This document shows positions 56,420-64,000 of a stretch of DNA of 64,000 nt, one piece after another. A model generated the notes under the pieces. That model did no database searches and had not been told where the DNA came from. It saw only the letters and a program-made list of their open reading frames with translations. Positions within the stretch are counted from its first letter, which is position 1. Each line of letters starts with the position of its first letter. This DNA comes from Conus ventricosus (lineage: Eukaryota > Mollusca > Gastropoda > Neogastropoda > Conidae). The stretch spans positions 34,204,475-34,268,474 of the forward strand of contig CM031601.1 of NCBI GenBank assembly GCA_018398815.1, given 5' to 3'. The position numbers were made by a program, and so were the translations under genes.

Positions 56420-57106
56420 ATAGCTACATCTACACCTGCACACACACACATATGCACAGGAAAGAGGGGAGAGGGAAGAGAAACTCTTGTAGAAGAAAAT
56501 AGTACATGAAATTAAAATCTCTTTCCGCCAGCTATTACTATTACCAATATTACTTTTATTATCATTGCTGTCAGAGCACTGTTATCACATCATTACCAGC
56601 ACTATCATCATGACCTTCATTAAAAAACAAACAAACAAACATCAACTTTATTATTCTTATTAACTCTTGTTAGCACCATCATTATCTTCATCACTACTAT
56701 CATTTTATAATTATCATCACAATTACTATTACCAATTATCTATATCTATCTATCTATATATTTCTGTTCTTTTTTACTATTATCATTAGTATAGCTGTTG
56801 TTACACCTCCCTAGTTGTGTCAAAAATTATATTTACTACTATCATTAATATAATCATTTTCTTAACAATATTTCTGACATTCACACCAAATTCATATCTA
56901 TGCCAAGTTTCCATGGATTCAGAACTCACAAACTTTCCAGCAGGTCCCCAAACTTGAACTCCCAGACTGGTGCCTTCATGGCAAAGACATGGAGTGTGTC
57001 CATGGAGTCAAAGTGTGGCATAGTGTGGGCAGTGCGTCCTGTTGGGCAAAAGGGCACAACGCCGGCCTGGCAGTAAGGGTTGGGTTTGGGTCGACTGGTG
57101 ACTCGT
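41604..57106 (-). CDS. CLN5: CLN5 gene, spanning entry (exons at 57106-56930, 54297-54076, 48289-48200, 42007-41604)
   Basis: Soluble lysosomal glycoprotein mutated in human neuronal ceroid lipofuscinosis. It is reported to have papain-like/NlpC-P60-type thioesterase and bis(monoacylglycero)phosphate synthase activity. Four minus-strand exons give the protein in order: [11 protein letters not shown]...[20 protein letters not shown]...NCTFPHE...[25 protein letters not shown] and [12 protein letters not shown]...[14 protein letters not shown]. All match human CLN5 as I recall it. The conserved His of the MHD motif and Cys of the DSWECASW motif are in the places expected for the catalytic pair. 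The first exon (signal peptide) was not found. One base seems missing in the 54-kb exon. The introns are mostly minisatellite. Confidence 0.88.
42010..42425. other. CLN5 last intron, proximal part without recognised repeats
   Basis: Ordinary AT-rich intron next to the acceptor at 42008-42009. No coding content seen. Confidence 0.4.
43535..43765. repeat. Homogenised 20-bp sub-array
   Basis: About 11 tandem copies of ataattttgttttcatttca with very few changes, nested in the ~40-bp array. Confidence 0.92.
44329..44388 (+). mobile_element. Truncated TTATC-tailed element end
   Basis: gtcggctgggctataagcaa and an (TTATC)n tail match 4180-4233. Only about 60 bp is present. The insertion lies inside the minisatellite. 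Confidence 0.7.
44755..45680. repeat. 25-bp minisatellite with a 60-80-bp higher-order form
   Basis: Core accattagtccttgtaatag alternates with cacaaacattgtgtactgtg plus ctctatcatga. Units of one, two or three cores occur per higher-order repeat. CLN5 last intron. Confidence 0.9.
45690..46520. repeat. ~53-bp minisatellite, about 15 diverged copies
   Basis: Core tatgtttgtggaatcattgt plus gctctatcttaaattataac. The best-conserved block is 46185-46385. It shares tgtgtac.ttgctctatc with the array to its left. Confidence 0.88.
46600..47225. repeat. 50-bp minisatellite, about 12 copies, nearly identical
   Basis: Core cactctaatccaccctcttt plus accaatgcctctctttttcc. One copy (46998-47040) carries small indels. 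C/T-rich on the plus strand. Confidence 0.95.
47226..47685. other. CLN5 intron segment without tandem repeats
   Basis: A G-run (47258-47278) and an A/T-rich patch (47358-47395). The open frames on both strands at 47460-47770 are short and unrelated to CLN5. No gene supported. Confidence 0.4.
47690..48199. repeat. 40-43-bp minisatellite reaching the CLN5 donor site
   Basis: Core ctatccccatgtccatgtga, then either gggatgaacatgaacat or ggaaaggaatgt forms, about 12 copies. The last unit, ggatcaacaggaatattac at 48181-48199, is a diverged copy of ggatgaacatgaacatcac and contains the exon's donor site (minus GTAATATTCC). Confidence 0.92.
48200..48289 (-). CDS. CLN5: CLN5 90-nt exon, flanked on both sides by minisatellites
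   Basis: Exon GA|GCC...CCA|G encodes [17 protein letters not shown] and [12 protein letters not shown], in phase with both neighbouring exons (completing Gly upstream and Asp downstream). Acceptor ctatgtacag (minus), donor CCAG|gtaata. Human CLN5 has the equivalent MFNQMAKWVKQDNETG. Both splice sites are terminal units of tandem arrays (48290-50910 on the right, 47690-48199 on the left). Confidence 0.9.
48290..50910. repeat. 33-bp minisatellite, about 75 copies, reaching the CLN5 acceptor
   Basis: Three consecutive variant classes (48520-49110 mostly atgcatag, 49110-49440 tgtacatag with actagttg, 49440-50800 agttcatgtacatag with actggatg/actggctg). The 33-bp period is a multiple of three, which creates artefactual frames of 770, 335 and 327 codons. 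On the minus strand each unit contains a copy of the acceptor-exon junction: exon edge tgtacaggagccatatttaa versus unit tgtacagcagccatgttcaa. Confidence 0.95.
50935..51375. repeat. ~77-83-bp minisatellite, 5-6 copies
   Basis: Core ggttcaaggcagcactgcct plus aacatcaagtggtattaaga. The first copies contain an extra ttaattaa-type insertion. The last copy is truncated. Confidence 0.92.
51380..53780. repeat. ~40-bp minisatellite, about 55 copies with regional variants
   Basis: Core gggagtgttccttaactcat plus ggggacagatgtagacag. A homogenised block at 52425-52710 alternates two 40-bp variants in a strict 80-bp dimer (gagaggg versus gagatgg). The ends are strongly diverged. CLN5 intron. Confidence 0.92.
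53794..53844 (-). mobile_element. Truncated TTATC-tailed element end, reversed
   Basis: gataagataagataatgttg then cttatagcccagctgaccgc is the reverse complement of the 4180-4233 and 44329-44388 ends. Only about 50 bp, inside a (GA)n and minisatellite setting. Confidence 0.7.
54076..54297 (-). CDS. CLN5: CLN5 exon with an apparent 1-base deletion
   Basis: Acceptor gtgttttgcag, then [37 protein letters not shown] and WCNQG. After a CCCC run (plus 54154-54157) the conserved protein continues only in the next frame ([20 protein letters not shown], then ITG), ending at donor ACAG|gtggga. The exon is 222 nt, but phase 0 to phase 1 needs 3n+1, so one base is lacking. The four-base G/C homopolymer is the obvious place. 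Either a sequencing slip or a real frameshift. Confidence 0.85.
54310..55405. repeat. 39-bp minisatellite with embedded (CA)n, starting at the CLN5 acceptor
   Basis: Core gcacttgcatgcacacacag plus agatacttgcacaccttat, about 25 copies. (CA)n expansions at 54553-54600 and 54630-54712 grow from the cacacaca inside the unit. The first partial unit (54305-54335) runs into the polypyrimidine region of the CLN5 exon acceptor. The 39-bp period keeps a His/Thr-rich frame open (422 codons), which is not a gene. Confidence 0.92.
55406..55880. other. CLN5 intron, no repeat or gene recognised
   Basis: AT-rich, with a G-rich patch at 55714-55735. Confidence 0.35.
55880..56060. repeat. (GAT)n-rich tract with a ~66-bp duplication
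   Basis: gatgatgatgacagtcatga and the following bases recur about 65 bp later. Related ATT/ATC trinucleotide tracts continue at 56520-56770. Confidence 0.75.
56345..56418. repeat. (GT)n microsatellite
   Basis: A tatg tetranucleotide start, then about 30 GT units. Confidence 0.9.
56930..57106 (-). CDS. CLN5: CLN5 upstream exon (RPKPNPYCQ region)
   Basis: Acceptor gtttttgcag before 57106. Frame [20 protein letters not shown], then [38 protein letters not shown], then donor TTT|gtgagt at 56930. It matches the human RPKPDPYCQAKYTFCPTG...APVWEFKYGDLL segment. With this donor the phase to the next exon is off by one base, so the exact exon end or one nearby base is uncertain. The preceding exon must end in phase 2 and was not located. 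Confidence 0.85.
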
Positions 57107-57525
57107 CTGCAAAAACCACAACACTGCTAAGAACTCACCGTTCATCTAAACATAAGGATTTTAACACTTCGAACATCTCTCCCCTTCCGTTCCCCCACCC
57201 CTTTGTTCCTCATTTTTCCTTTGTTGCAAGCCCTTGCAATGAGTTCATCCTACCTAGGAAGTTTTGATGGTTAACATATGAAATGCTAACAATAAATGGC
57301 AGTTAAATCATTATATACTGATACCTAATGTAACTAAATAATGACAATTCTGGTGATTAAATGTTGATAGTTAGTCATTGTTAGTGCCGAGTTCAGTATA
57401 TTAAAAGATTAATGCTAGATGTAATAAGGTGATAGTTCTTGTCACTAAATGCTGATATTACATGTCATTGATCAAATGCTGTAAGTTAATATCATTTCCT
57501 GACTATAGACTATGAATGCTAGCTC
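57107..57525. other. CLN5 upstream intron, no gene recognised
   Basis: AT-rich. I looked here for the missing signal-peptide exon on the minus strand and could not support one. Confidence 0.35.
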
Positions 57526-57526
57526 A

Positions 57527-57531
<5 letters not shown>

Positions 57532-57594
<63 letters not shown>
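57532..57594. repeat. (CA)n microsatellite
   Basis: About 30 uninterrupted CA units. Confidence 0.95.
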
Positions 57595-57600
<6 letters not shown>

Positions 57601-57734
57601 TGCACACTATGATGCACAAATACATTCTGACACATGGAAGCTTTTTTCTTTCTGAAGTTATGGACATGACTTCCTCTTTATGTGGCAGTATGTACCTTAG
57701 CCCATCAATCTTATCTCTGGATTGATACAGTGAC

Positions 57735-59220
57735 CCTCATGACAACCACCCTGACAATATCCTGACAATTCAACTTGTGTCTTTACATTGACACAGACTG
57801 ACCCACACTTCACACTGACAATGTCCTGATGATTCAGTCGGAGTCTTTACATTGACACAGACTGACCCACACTTCACACTGACAATGTCCTGATGATTCA
57901 GTCGGAGTCTTTACAGTGACATAGACTGACCCACACTTCACACTGACAATGTCCTGATGATTCAGTCGGAGTCTTTACAGTGACATAGACTGACCCACAC
58001 TTCACACTGACAATGTCCTGATGATTCAGTCGGAGTCTTTACAGTGACATAGACTGACCCACACTTCACACTGACAATGTCCTGATGATTCAGTCCGTGT
58101 CTTTACAGTGACACAGACTGACCCACACTTTACACTGACAATGTCCTGATGATTTAGTCCGTGTCTTTACAGTGACATAGACTGACCCACACTTCACACT
58201 GACAATGTCCTGATGATTCAGTCCGTGTCTTTACAGTGACATAGACTGACCACACTTCACACTGACAATGTCCTGATGATTCAGTCCGTGTCTTTACAGT
58301 GACATAGACTGACCCACACTTCACACTGACAATGTCCTGATGATTCAGTCCGTGTCTTTACAGTGAGGTGGACTGACCCACACTTCACACTGACAATGTC
58401 CTGATGATTCAGTCCGTGTCTTTACAGTGAGGTGGACTGACCCACACTTCACACTGACAATGTCCTGATGATTCAGTCCGTGTCTTTACAGTGAGGTGGA
58501 CTGATCCACACTTCACACTGACAATGTCCTGATGATTCAGTGCGTGTCTTTACAGTGCGGTGGACTGACCCACACTTCACACTGACAATATCCTGATGAT
58601 TCAGTGCGTGTCTTTACAGTGCGGTGGACTGACCCACACTTCACACTGACAATGTCCTGATGATTCAGTCGGTGTCTTTATAGTGAGGTGGACTGACCCA
58701 CACTTCACACTGACAATGTCCTGATGATTCAGTCGGTGTCTTTACAGTGAGGTGGACTGACCCACACTTCACACTGACAATGTCCTGATGATTCAGTCGG
58801 TGTCTTTACAGTGATGTGGACTGACCCACACTTCACACTGACAATGTCCTGATGATTCAGTGCGTGTCTTTACAGTGCGGTGGACTGACCCACACTTCAC
58901 ACTGACAATGTCCTGATGATTCAGTCCGTGTCTTTACAGTGAGGTGGACTGACCCACACTTCACACTGACAATGTCCTGATGATTCAGTCGGTGTCTTTA
59001 CAGTGAGGTGGACTGACCCACACTTCACACTGACAATGTCCTGATGATTCAGTCGGTGTCTTTACAGTGAGGTGGACTGACCCACACTTCACACTGACAA
59101 TGTCCTGATGATTCAGTCGGTGTCTTTACAGTGAGGTGGACTGACCCACACTTCACACTGACAATGTCCTGATGATTCAGTCGGTGTCTTTACAGTGAGG
59201 TGGACTGACCCACACTTCAC
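57735..59220. repeat. 64-bp minisatellite, about 23 copies
   Basis: Core cacactgacaatgtcctgat plus gattcagtc(g/c)gtgtcttta. Single-base variants (cggag, ccgtg, tgcgt, cggtg) occur in runs, showing local spread of variants. Confidence 0.96.
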
Positions 59221-59239
59221 AAAACATGAAGGGGGTGAG

Positions 59240-61858
59240 GAGGCTGGGGACACCAACAGATGGGAAGAAAGGGAGTGCTAGTGAGGCATGGGAAGAAAGG
59301 GAGTGCTAGTGGGGCATGGGAAGAAAGGGAGTGCTAGTGGGGCATGGGAAGAAAGGGAGTGCTAGTGGGGCATGGGGGGAAAGGGAGTGCTAGTGGGGCA
59401 TGGGGGGAAAGGGAGTGCTAGTGGGGCATGGGAAGAAAGGGAGTGCTAGTAAGGCATGGGAGGAAAGGGAGTGCTAGTGGGGCATGGGGGGAAAGGGAGT
59501 GCTAGTAAGGCATGGGAGGAAAGGGAGTGCTAGTGGGGCATGGGGGAAAGGGAGTGCTAGTGGGGCATGGGGGAAAGGGAGTGCTAGTGGGGCATGGGGG
59601 GAAAGGGAGTGCTAGTGGGGCATGGGAAGAAAGGGAGTGCTAGTGGGGCATGGGAAGAAAGGGAGTGCTAGTGGGGCATGGGGGGGAAAGGGAGTGCTAG
59701 TGGGGAGGGGAAGAAAGGGAGTGCTAGTGGGGCATGGGAAGAAAGGGAGTGCTAGTGGGGCATGGGAAGAAAGGGAGTGCTAGTGGGGCATGGGAGGAAA
59801 GGGAGTGCTAGTGGGGCATGGGGGGAAAGGGAGTGCTAGTGGGGCATGGGGGGAAAGGGAGTGCTAGTGGGGCATGGGGGGGAAGGGAGTGCTAGTGGGG
59901 CAAGGGGGGAAAGGGAGTGCTAGTGGGGCATGGGGGGAAAGGGAGTGCTAGTGGGGCATGGGAAGAAAGGGAGTGCTAGTGGGGCATGGGGGGAAAGGGA
60001 GTGCTAGTGGGGCATGGGAAGAAAGGGAGTGCTAGTGGGGCATGGGAGGAAAGGGAGTGCTAGTGGGGCATGGGAGGAAAGGGAGTGCTAGTGGGGCATG
60101 GGGGGGAAAGAGAGTGCTAGTGGGGCATGGGGGGAAAGGGAGTGCTAGTGTGGCATGGGAAGAAAGGGAGTGCTAGTGGGGCATGGGGGGAAGGGAGTGC
60201 TAGTGGGGAGGGGAAGAAAGGGAGTGCTAGTGGGGCATGGGAAGAAAGGGAGTGCTAGTGGGGCATGGGAAGAAAGGGAGTGCTAGTGGGGCATGGGGGG
60301 GAAAGGGAGTGCTAGTGGGGCATGGGGGAAAGGGAGTGCTAGTGGGGCATGGGGGGAAAGGGAATGCTAGTGGGGCATGGGGGGAAAGGGAGTGCTAGTG
60401 GGGCATGGGGGAAAGGGAGTGCTAGTGGGGCATGGGGGGAAAGGGAGTGCTAGTGGGGCATGGGAAGAAAGGGAGTGCTAGTGGGGCATGGGAGAAAGGG
60501 AGTGCTAGTGGGGCATGGAGGAAAGGAGTGCTAGTGGGGCATGGGGGGAAAGGGAGTGCTAGTGGGGCATGGGGGGGAAGGGAGTGCTAGTGGGGCATCG
60601 GAAGAAAGGGAGTGCTAGTGGGGCATGGGGGGAAAGGGAGTGCTAGTGGGGCATGGGGGGGAAAGGGAGTGCTAGTGGGGCATGGGAAGAAAGGGAGTAC
60701 TAGTGGGGCATGGGGGGAAAGGGAGTGCTAGTGTGGCATGGGAGGAAAGGGAGTGCTAGTGGGGCATGGGAAGAAATGGAGTGCTAGTGGGGCATGGGAA
60801 GAAAGGGAGTGCTAGTGGGGCATGGGAAGAAAGGGAGTGCTAGTGGGGCATGGGGGGAAGGGAGTGCTAGTGGGGCATGGGGGGAAAGGGAGTGCTAGTG
60901 GGGCATGGGAGGAAAGGGAGTGCTAGTGAGGCATGGGAGGAAAGGGAGTGCTAGTGGGGCATGGGGGGAAAGGGAGTGCTAGTGGGGCATGGGGGGAAAG
61001 GGAGTGCTAGTGGGGCATGGGAGGAAAGGGAGTGCTAGTGAGGCATGGGAGGAAAGGGAGTGCTAGTGGGGCATGGGGGGAAAGGGAGTGCTAGTGGGGC
61101 ATGGGGGGAAGGGAGTGCTAGTGGGGCATGGGGGGAAAGGGAGTGCTAGTGGGGCATGGGGGTAAGGGAGTGCTAGTGGGGCATGGGAAGAAAGGGAGTG
61201 CTAGTGGGGCATGGGAAGAAAGGGAGTGCTAGTGGGGCATGGAAAGAAAGGGAGTGCTAGTGGGGCATGGGGGGAAAGGGAGTGCTAGTGGGGCATGGGG
61301 GTAAGGGAGTGCTAGTAGGGCATGGGAAGAAAGGGAGTGCTAGTGGGGCATGGGAAGAAAGGGAGTGCTAGTGGGGCATGGGAAGAAAGGGAGTGCTAGT
61401 GGGGCATGGGGGGAAAGGAGTGCTAGTGGGGCATGGGGGGAAAGGGAGGCTAGTGGGGCATGGGAAGAAAGGGAGTGCTAGTGTGGCATGGGGGGAAAGG
61501 GAGTGCTAGTGGGGCATGGGGGAAAGGGAGTGCTAGTGGGGCATGGGAGGAAAGGGAGCGCTAGTGGGACATGGGAGGAAAGGGAGTGCTAGTGGGGCAT
61601 GGGAAGAAAGGGAGTGCTAGTGGGGCATGGGAAGAAAGGGAGTGCTAGTGGGGCATGGGGGGAAAGGGAGTGCTAGTGGGGCATGGGAGGAAAGGGAGTG
61701 CTAGTGGGGCATGGGGGGAAAGGGAGTGCTAGTGGGGCATGGGAAGAAAAGGAGTGCTAGTGGGGCATGGGAGGAAAGGGAGTGCTAGTGGGACATGGGA
61801 GGAAAGGGAGTGCTAGTGGGGCATGGGGGGAAAGGGAGTGCTAGTGGGGCATGGGAGG
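59240..61858. repeat. 28-bp G-rich minisatellite, over 90 copies
   Basis: Core aaagggagtgctagtggggc followed by atggg(g/a)(g/a)g. Each unit has three G-runs of three or more on the plus strand. The unit length varies by 1-2 G. Short supra-blocks (for example 59610-59720 and 60170-60300) appear duplicated. Confidence 0.96.
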
Positions 61859-61859
61859 T

Positions 61860-62670
61860 GAGTGAAACTGCTGTCTGAAGTGGGTAATGCAATGACTGAC
61901 AGCAGGGCTGCAATGAATGAAACTGAGAACTTCGAACTAGCACTGAGGTGAATGGATAGTAGTGTGATTGTCACCGGGTCAGTGTCACTTTCCAAATCAC
62001 ATTTCACACACACAGACACAGACACAAGCATGGACACACCTTCCTTCTTCCACAAATGTCCTGTCAGTGTCGACAACCATCTATGTGTACAGGCTCAGTA
62101 TTTGTGCAGTGTGGCTGCATATCAAAAATGAATGTGCCAAGGCCTTGCTTAAGGAGTAGAGTATTTTATAGACACGCAAAATCAGTATTTGTAGAATTTG
62201 CATAGTGTTTGAAAGTTGATTTACCTTCTTTTCTTTCATATGGCCATCAAGCCAAGTGGTTCCAAACAGACAGATTAAGATGAAAGGAATGGGACTATTT
62301 GGAAGGGCTCAGCTGGCACAAGATTTGATAGGGTTAGGGATGGGTGAGGAGGCCTGAAATGTGGTGTCAGCCAAAGAGAAGGTCATATACTTGAAGACTG
62401 TGAATGATTTAATCAGTGGGAATCCACCAAAACAAGTGAAATGATTGGGGGAAGGGGGGGGGGAGTTGTTCTTTCGATTAATTATCAGTTTAATATCAAA
62501 TGCTGGCTCAAACTACAAGGCTTCAAAATTCTTACACAGATTTTAAAGTGATTTGGCGCAAAATCTTAACTGTGGCGTGTGGCCTTCGGGGGAAAAAGAG
62601 AGAAATGTGCTGAATGTGTTGATTTGGTCCAGTTTTGTCTCAACATTCTCACGCTTAAAGTGCTGTAGAA
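61860..62670. other. No recognised gene
   Basis: Mixed composition, with a G-run at 62450-62463. No coding frame with recognisable content. It could hold an upstream CLN5 exon, but none is supported. Confidence 0.35.
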
Positions 62671-62672
62671 GG

Positions 62673-63122
62673 GGGACAAGACAAGACAAGACAAAATTCT
62701 TTATTTACGAGGATAATAGATAAGCACTGACGTCCTTTTTTACATCCAGTCCTCGCCCTGAGTAGGGACTACACAACATGCAGTGAAATCAATTAATGTA
62801 AGAAAGCAAAGAAGCAAGCAAAGCGGGCATGTAATCATAGAGGAACATCAAATGAAAATAGAAGAGAAATGAAAACAAAACAAAAAATAAGAATAATAAT
62901 AAACAAACAAAAAAAAATAATAATAACAAAATAAAATAAAAATAAAATGAGAATAACAATAATGAAGAGGAAGGAGAAAGTGGGGGTAGGGAGTGAGGCG
63001 GGCTGGGGGAACATATGTAAGTGTACTACAACATACAAGATTGGCATGTATGAAAACAGACAGTGAAGTGAATATGACAAAGTGCGTACATATTTTTGAA
63101 CACACTTTGCGCTCGCACGCAT

Positions 63123-63186
<64 letters not shown>

Positions 63187-63250
63187 CAAGGCACAACATG
63201 TAATCATTTTTCGCAAGGCATGAAAATACGTAGAAGGTATTAAGCAAAGT
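62673..63250 (-). mobile_element. LINE 8: 3' UTR and (TTGTC)n tail (minus strand)
   Basis: Plus-strand gacaagacaagacaagacaa followed by aattctttatttacgagg is the reversed 3' end of an L2-like LINE ((TTGTC)n tail, AATAAA just before it). The remaining UTR is A/T and simple-repeat rich, with (GA)n at 63122-63186. No coding part lies on this strand within the window. Confidence 0.6.
63122..63186. repeat. (GA)n microsatellite
   Basis: About 30 GA units with two gaga/gga interruptions. Confidence 0.92.
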
Positions 63251-63257
63251 GAGATGA

Positions 63258-63287
63258 AATTGGGGGGGGGGGGGGGGGGGGGGGGGG
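63258..63287. repeat. Poly(G) run
   Basis: Nearly 30 consecutive G directly before the LINE 7 reverse transcriptase text. Length probably unreliable. Confidence 0.9.
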
Positions 63288-64000
63288 TCAGTATTGGGCC
63301 CCGTGTTGTTTACATTGTACTCATAGCCCTTGTCGGATGTTATCTCGGACCATGATTGTGATTTTCACAAGTATGCTGATGACACTGAACTTTCTAAGAG
63401 TGGCACACCTGATGAGTTTGTTTCTGTTCAATCTGGGGTGTCTTGGTGTATCAGCAGTGTGCAGGAGTGGATGACAAGTAATAAGCTTAAATTAAATTGT
63501 GAAAAGACTGAAGTCATGCCCGTTGGAACCTCCTCCTGCCTCAAACTCGTTGAGTCAGAGTCAATGGTTGTTGATGGTACTGAATTACCTTTCAATAAGT
63601 CTGTCAAATACCTTGGTGTTACCATTGATCAGTGTCTGACCATGCAGAATCAAATATCTGTAGTCTGTCGCTCATCCTTTTTAGAGCCGAGACGTATTGC
63701 TTCCATCCGACGCTTTATATCCAGGGAAGTAGCTGTCAGGCTAGTCTGTGCCATGGTGATGTCAAGATTGGACTACTGCAACTCTGTTTATGCTGGGCTT
63801 CCCACAGAACAGATTGCTCGGCTGCAGAGAGTCCAAAATAACGCTGCACGACTTGTTTTGAAGAGGAGGAGGTGTGAGCACATCACTCCCATGCTGATCG
63901 AACTGCACTGGCTTCCCATACAGTATCGGTGGCAATTTAAACTGGCAGTTCTTGCTTTCCGCCACTTCAATGAATCTCTTCCTCACTATCTCTCTTCTTC
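63284..64000 (+). mobile_element. LINE 7: reverse transcriptase fragment (L2/Jockey-like), running off the right edge
   Basis: The plus frame reads GSVLGPVLFTLYS, an in-frame stop at about 63328, then DHDCDFHKYADDTELSKSGT (YADD catalytic box near 63371), WMTSNKLKLNCEKTEVMPVG, VKYLGVTIDQCLTMQNQIS, SRLDYCNSVYAGLPTEQIAR and LHWLPIQYRWQFKLAVLAFR. These are standard late RT and thumb blocks of L2/Jockey-type LINEs. The element begins abruptly after the poly(G) run, in mid-domain, and continues past 64000. Confidence 0.82.

Noticed and set aside
59240..61858. CRISPR-like array
   Set aside because: Units are contiguous or vary only by slippage, with no unique spacers and no cas genes. The genome is eukaryotic. 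The same reasoning applies to every array in this window.

Overview
This is animal (eukaryotic) DNA, most likely from a mollusc, probably a gastropod. The organism is inferred from gene structure and repeat content, not proven. The window holds parts of two ordinary host genes, both interrupted by spliceosomal introns: a centrin (CETN1/2 type, plus strand, exons 24724-34604) and CLN5, a lysosomal glycoprotein (minus strand, exons 57106-41604). They are convergent. Their introns and the space between them are filled with tandem minisatellites and relics of transposable elements.

Bases 1-14450 carry a decayed, endogenised double-jelly-roll DNA virus-like element of Polinton/Maverick-like or adintovirus grade. 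Minus strand, reading from right to left: a conserved virion-type protein (12216-11105), the major capsid protein (7978-6717), a small Gly/Ala-rich protein (6693-4318, split) and a family B DNA polymerase that runs off the left edge (3983-1, split). Plus strand: a long protein with a hydrophobic C-terminus (8017-11045, split), an intact 231-aa protein (12235-12930), a frameshifted protein (12950-13769) and an intact A32-type packaging ATPase (13824-14435). Three CR1/L2-like LINEs landed inside three different viral genes (1168-3826, 4558-6302, 8641-10560). Two more LINEs (14522-18425 and 18447-21236) bury the right side. No integrase, protease or terminal inverted repeat is visible, so the element is incomplete here.

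From 21 to 24 kb there are LINE fragments, a LINE 3' end and a 360-bp foldback element. The centrin gene follows. Its introns hold a LINE RNase H relic, a degraded Tc1-like transposase and several minisatellites. Its stop codon is followed within about 10 bp by a 1.4-kb, 23-bp-unit array. From 36 to 41 kb there are more arrays and a retroelement C-terminal relic.

CLN5 spans 41.6-57.1 kb, with at least four exons and nearly 15 kb of intron made largely of tandem arrays. The most unusual feature of the window is that several arrays begin exactly at splice sites. The 90-nt CLN5 exon (48200-48289) has an array on each side whose terminal unit is the splice site itself. The acceptor of the last centrin exon is likewise the last copy of a 19-bp tandem repeat. 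From 57.7 to 61.9 kb come a 64-bp array and a very G-rich 28-bp array. The window ends in LINE sequences in opposite orientations.
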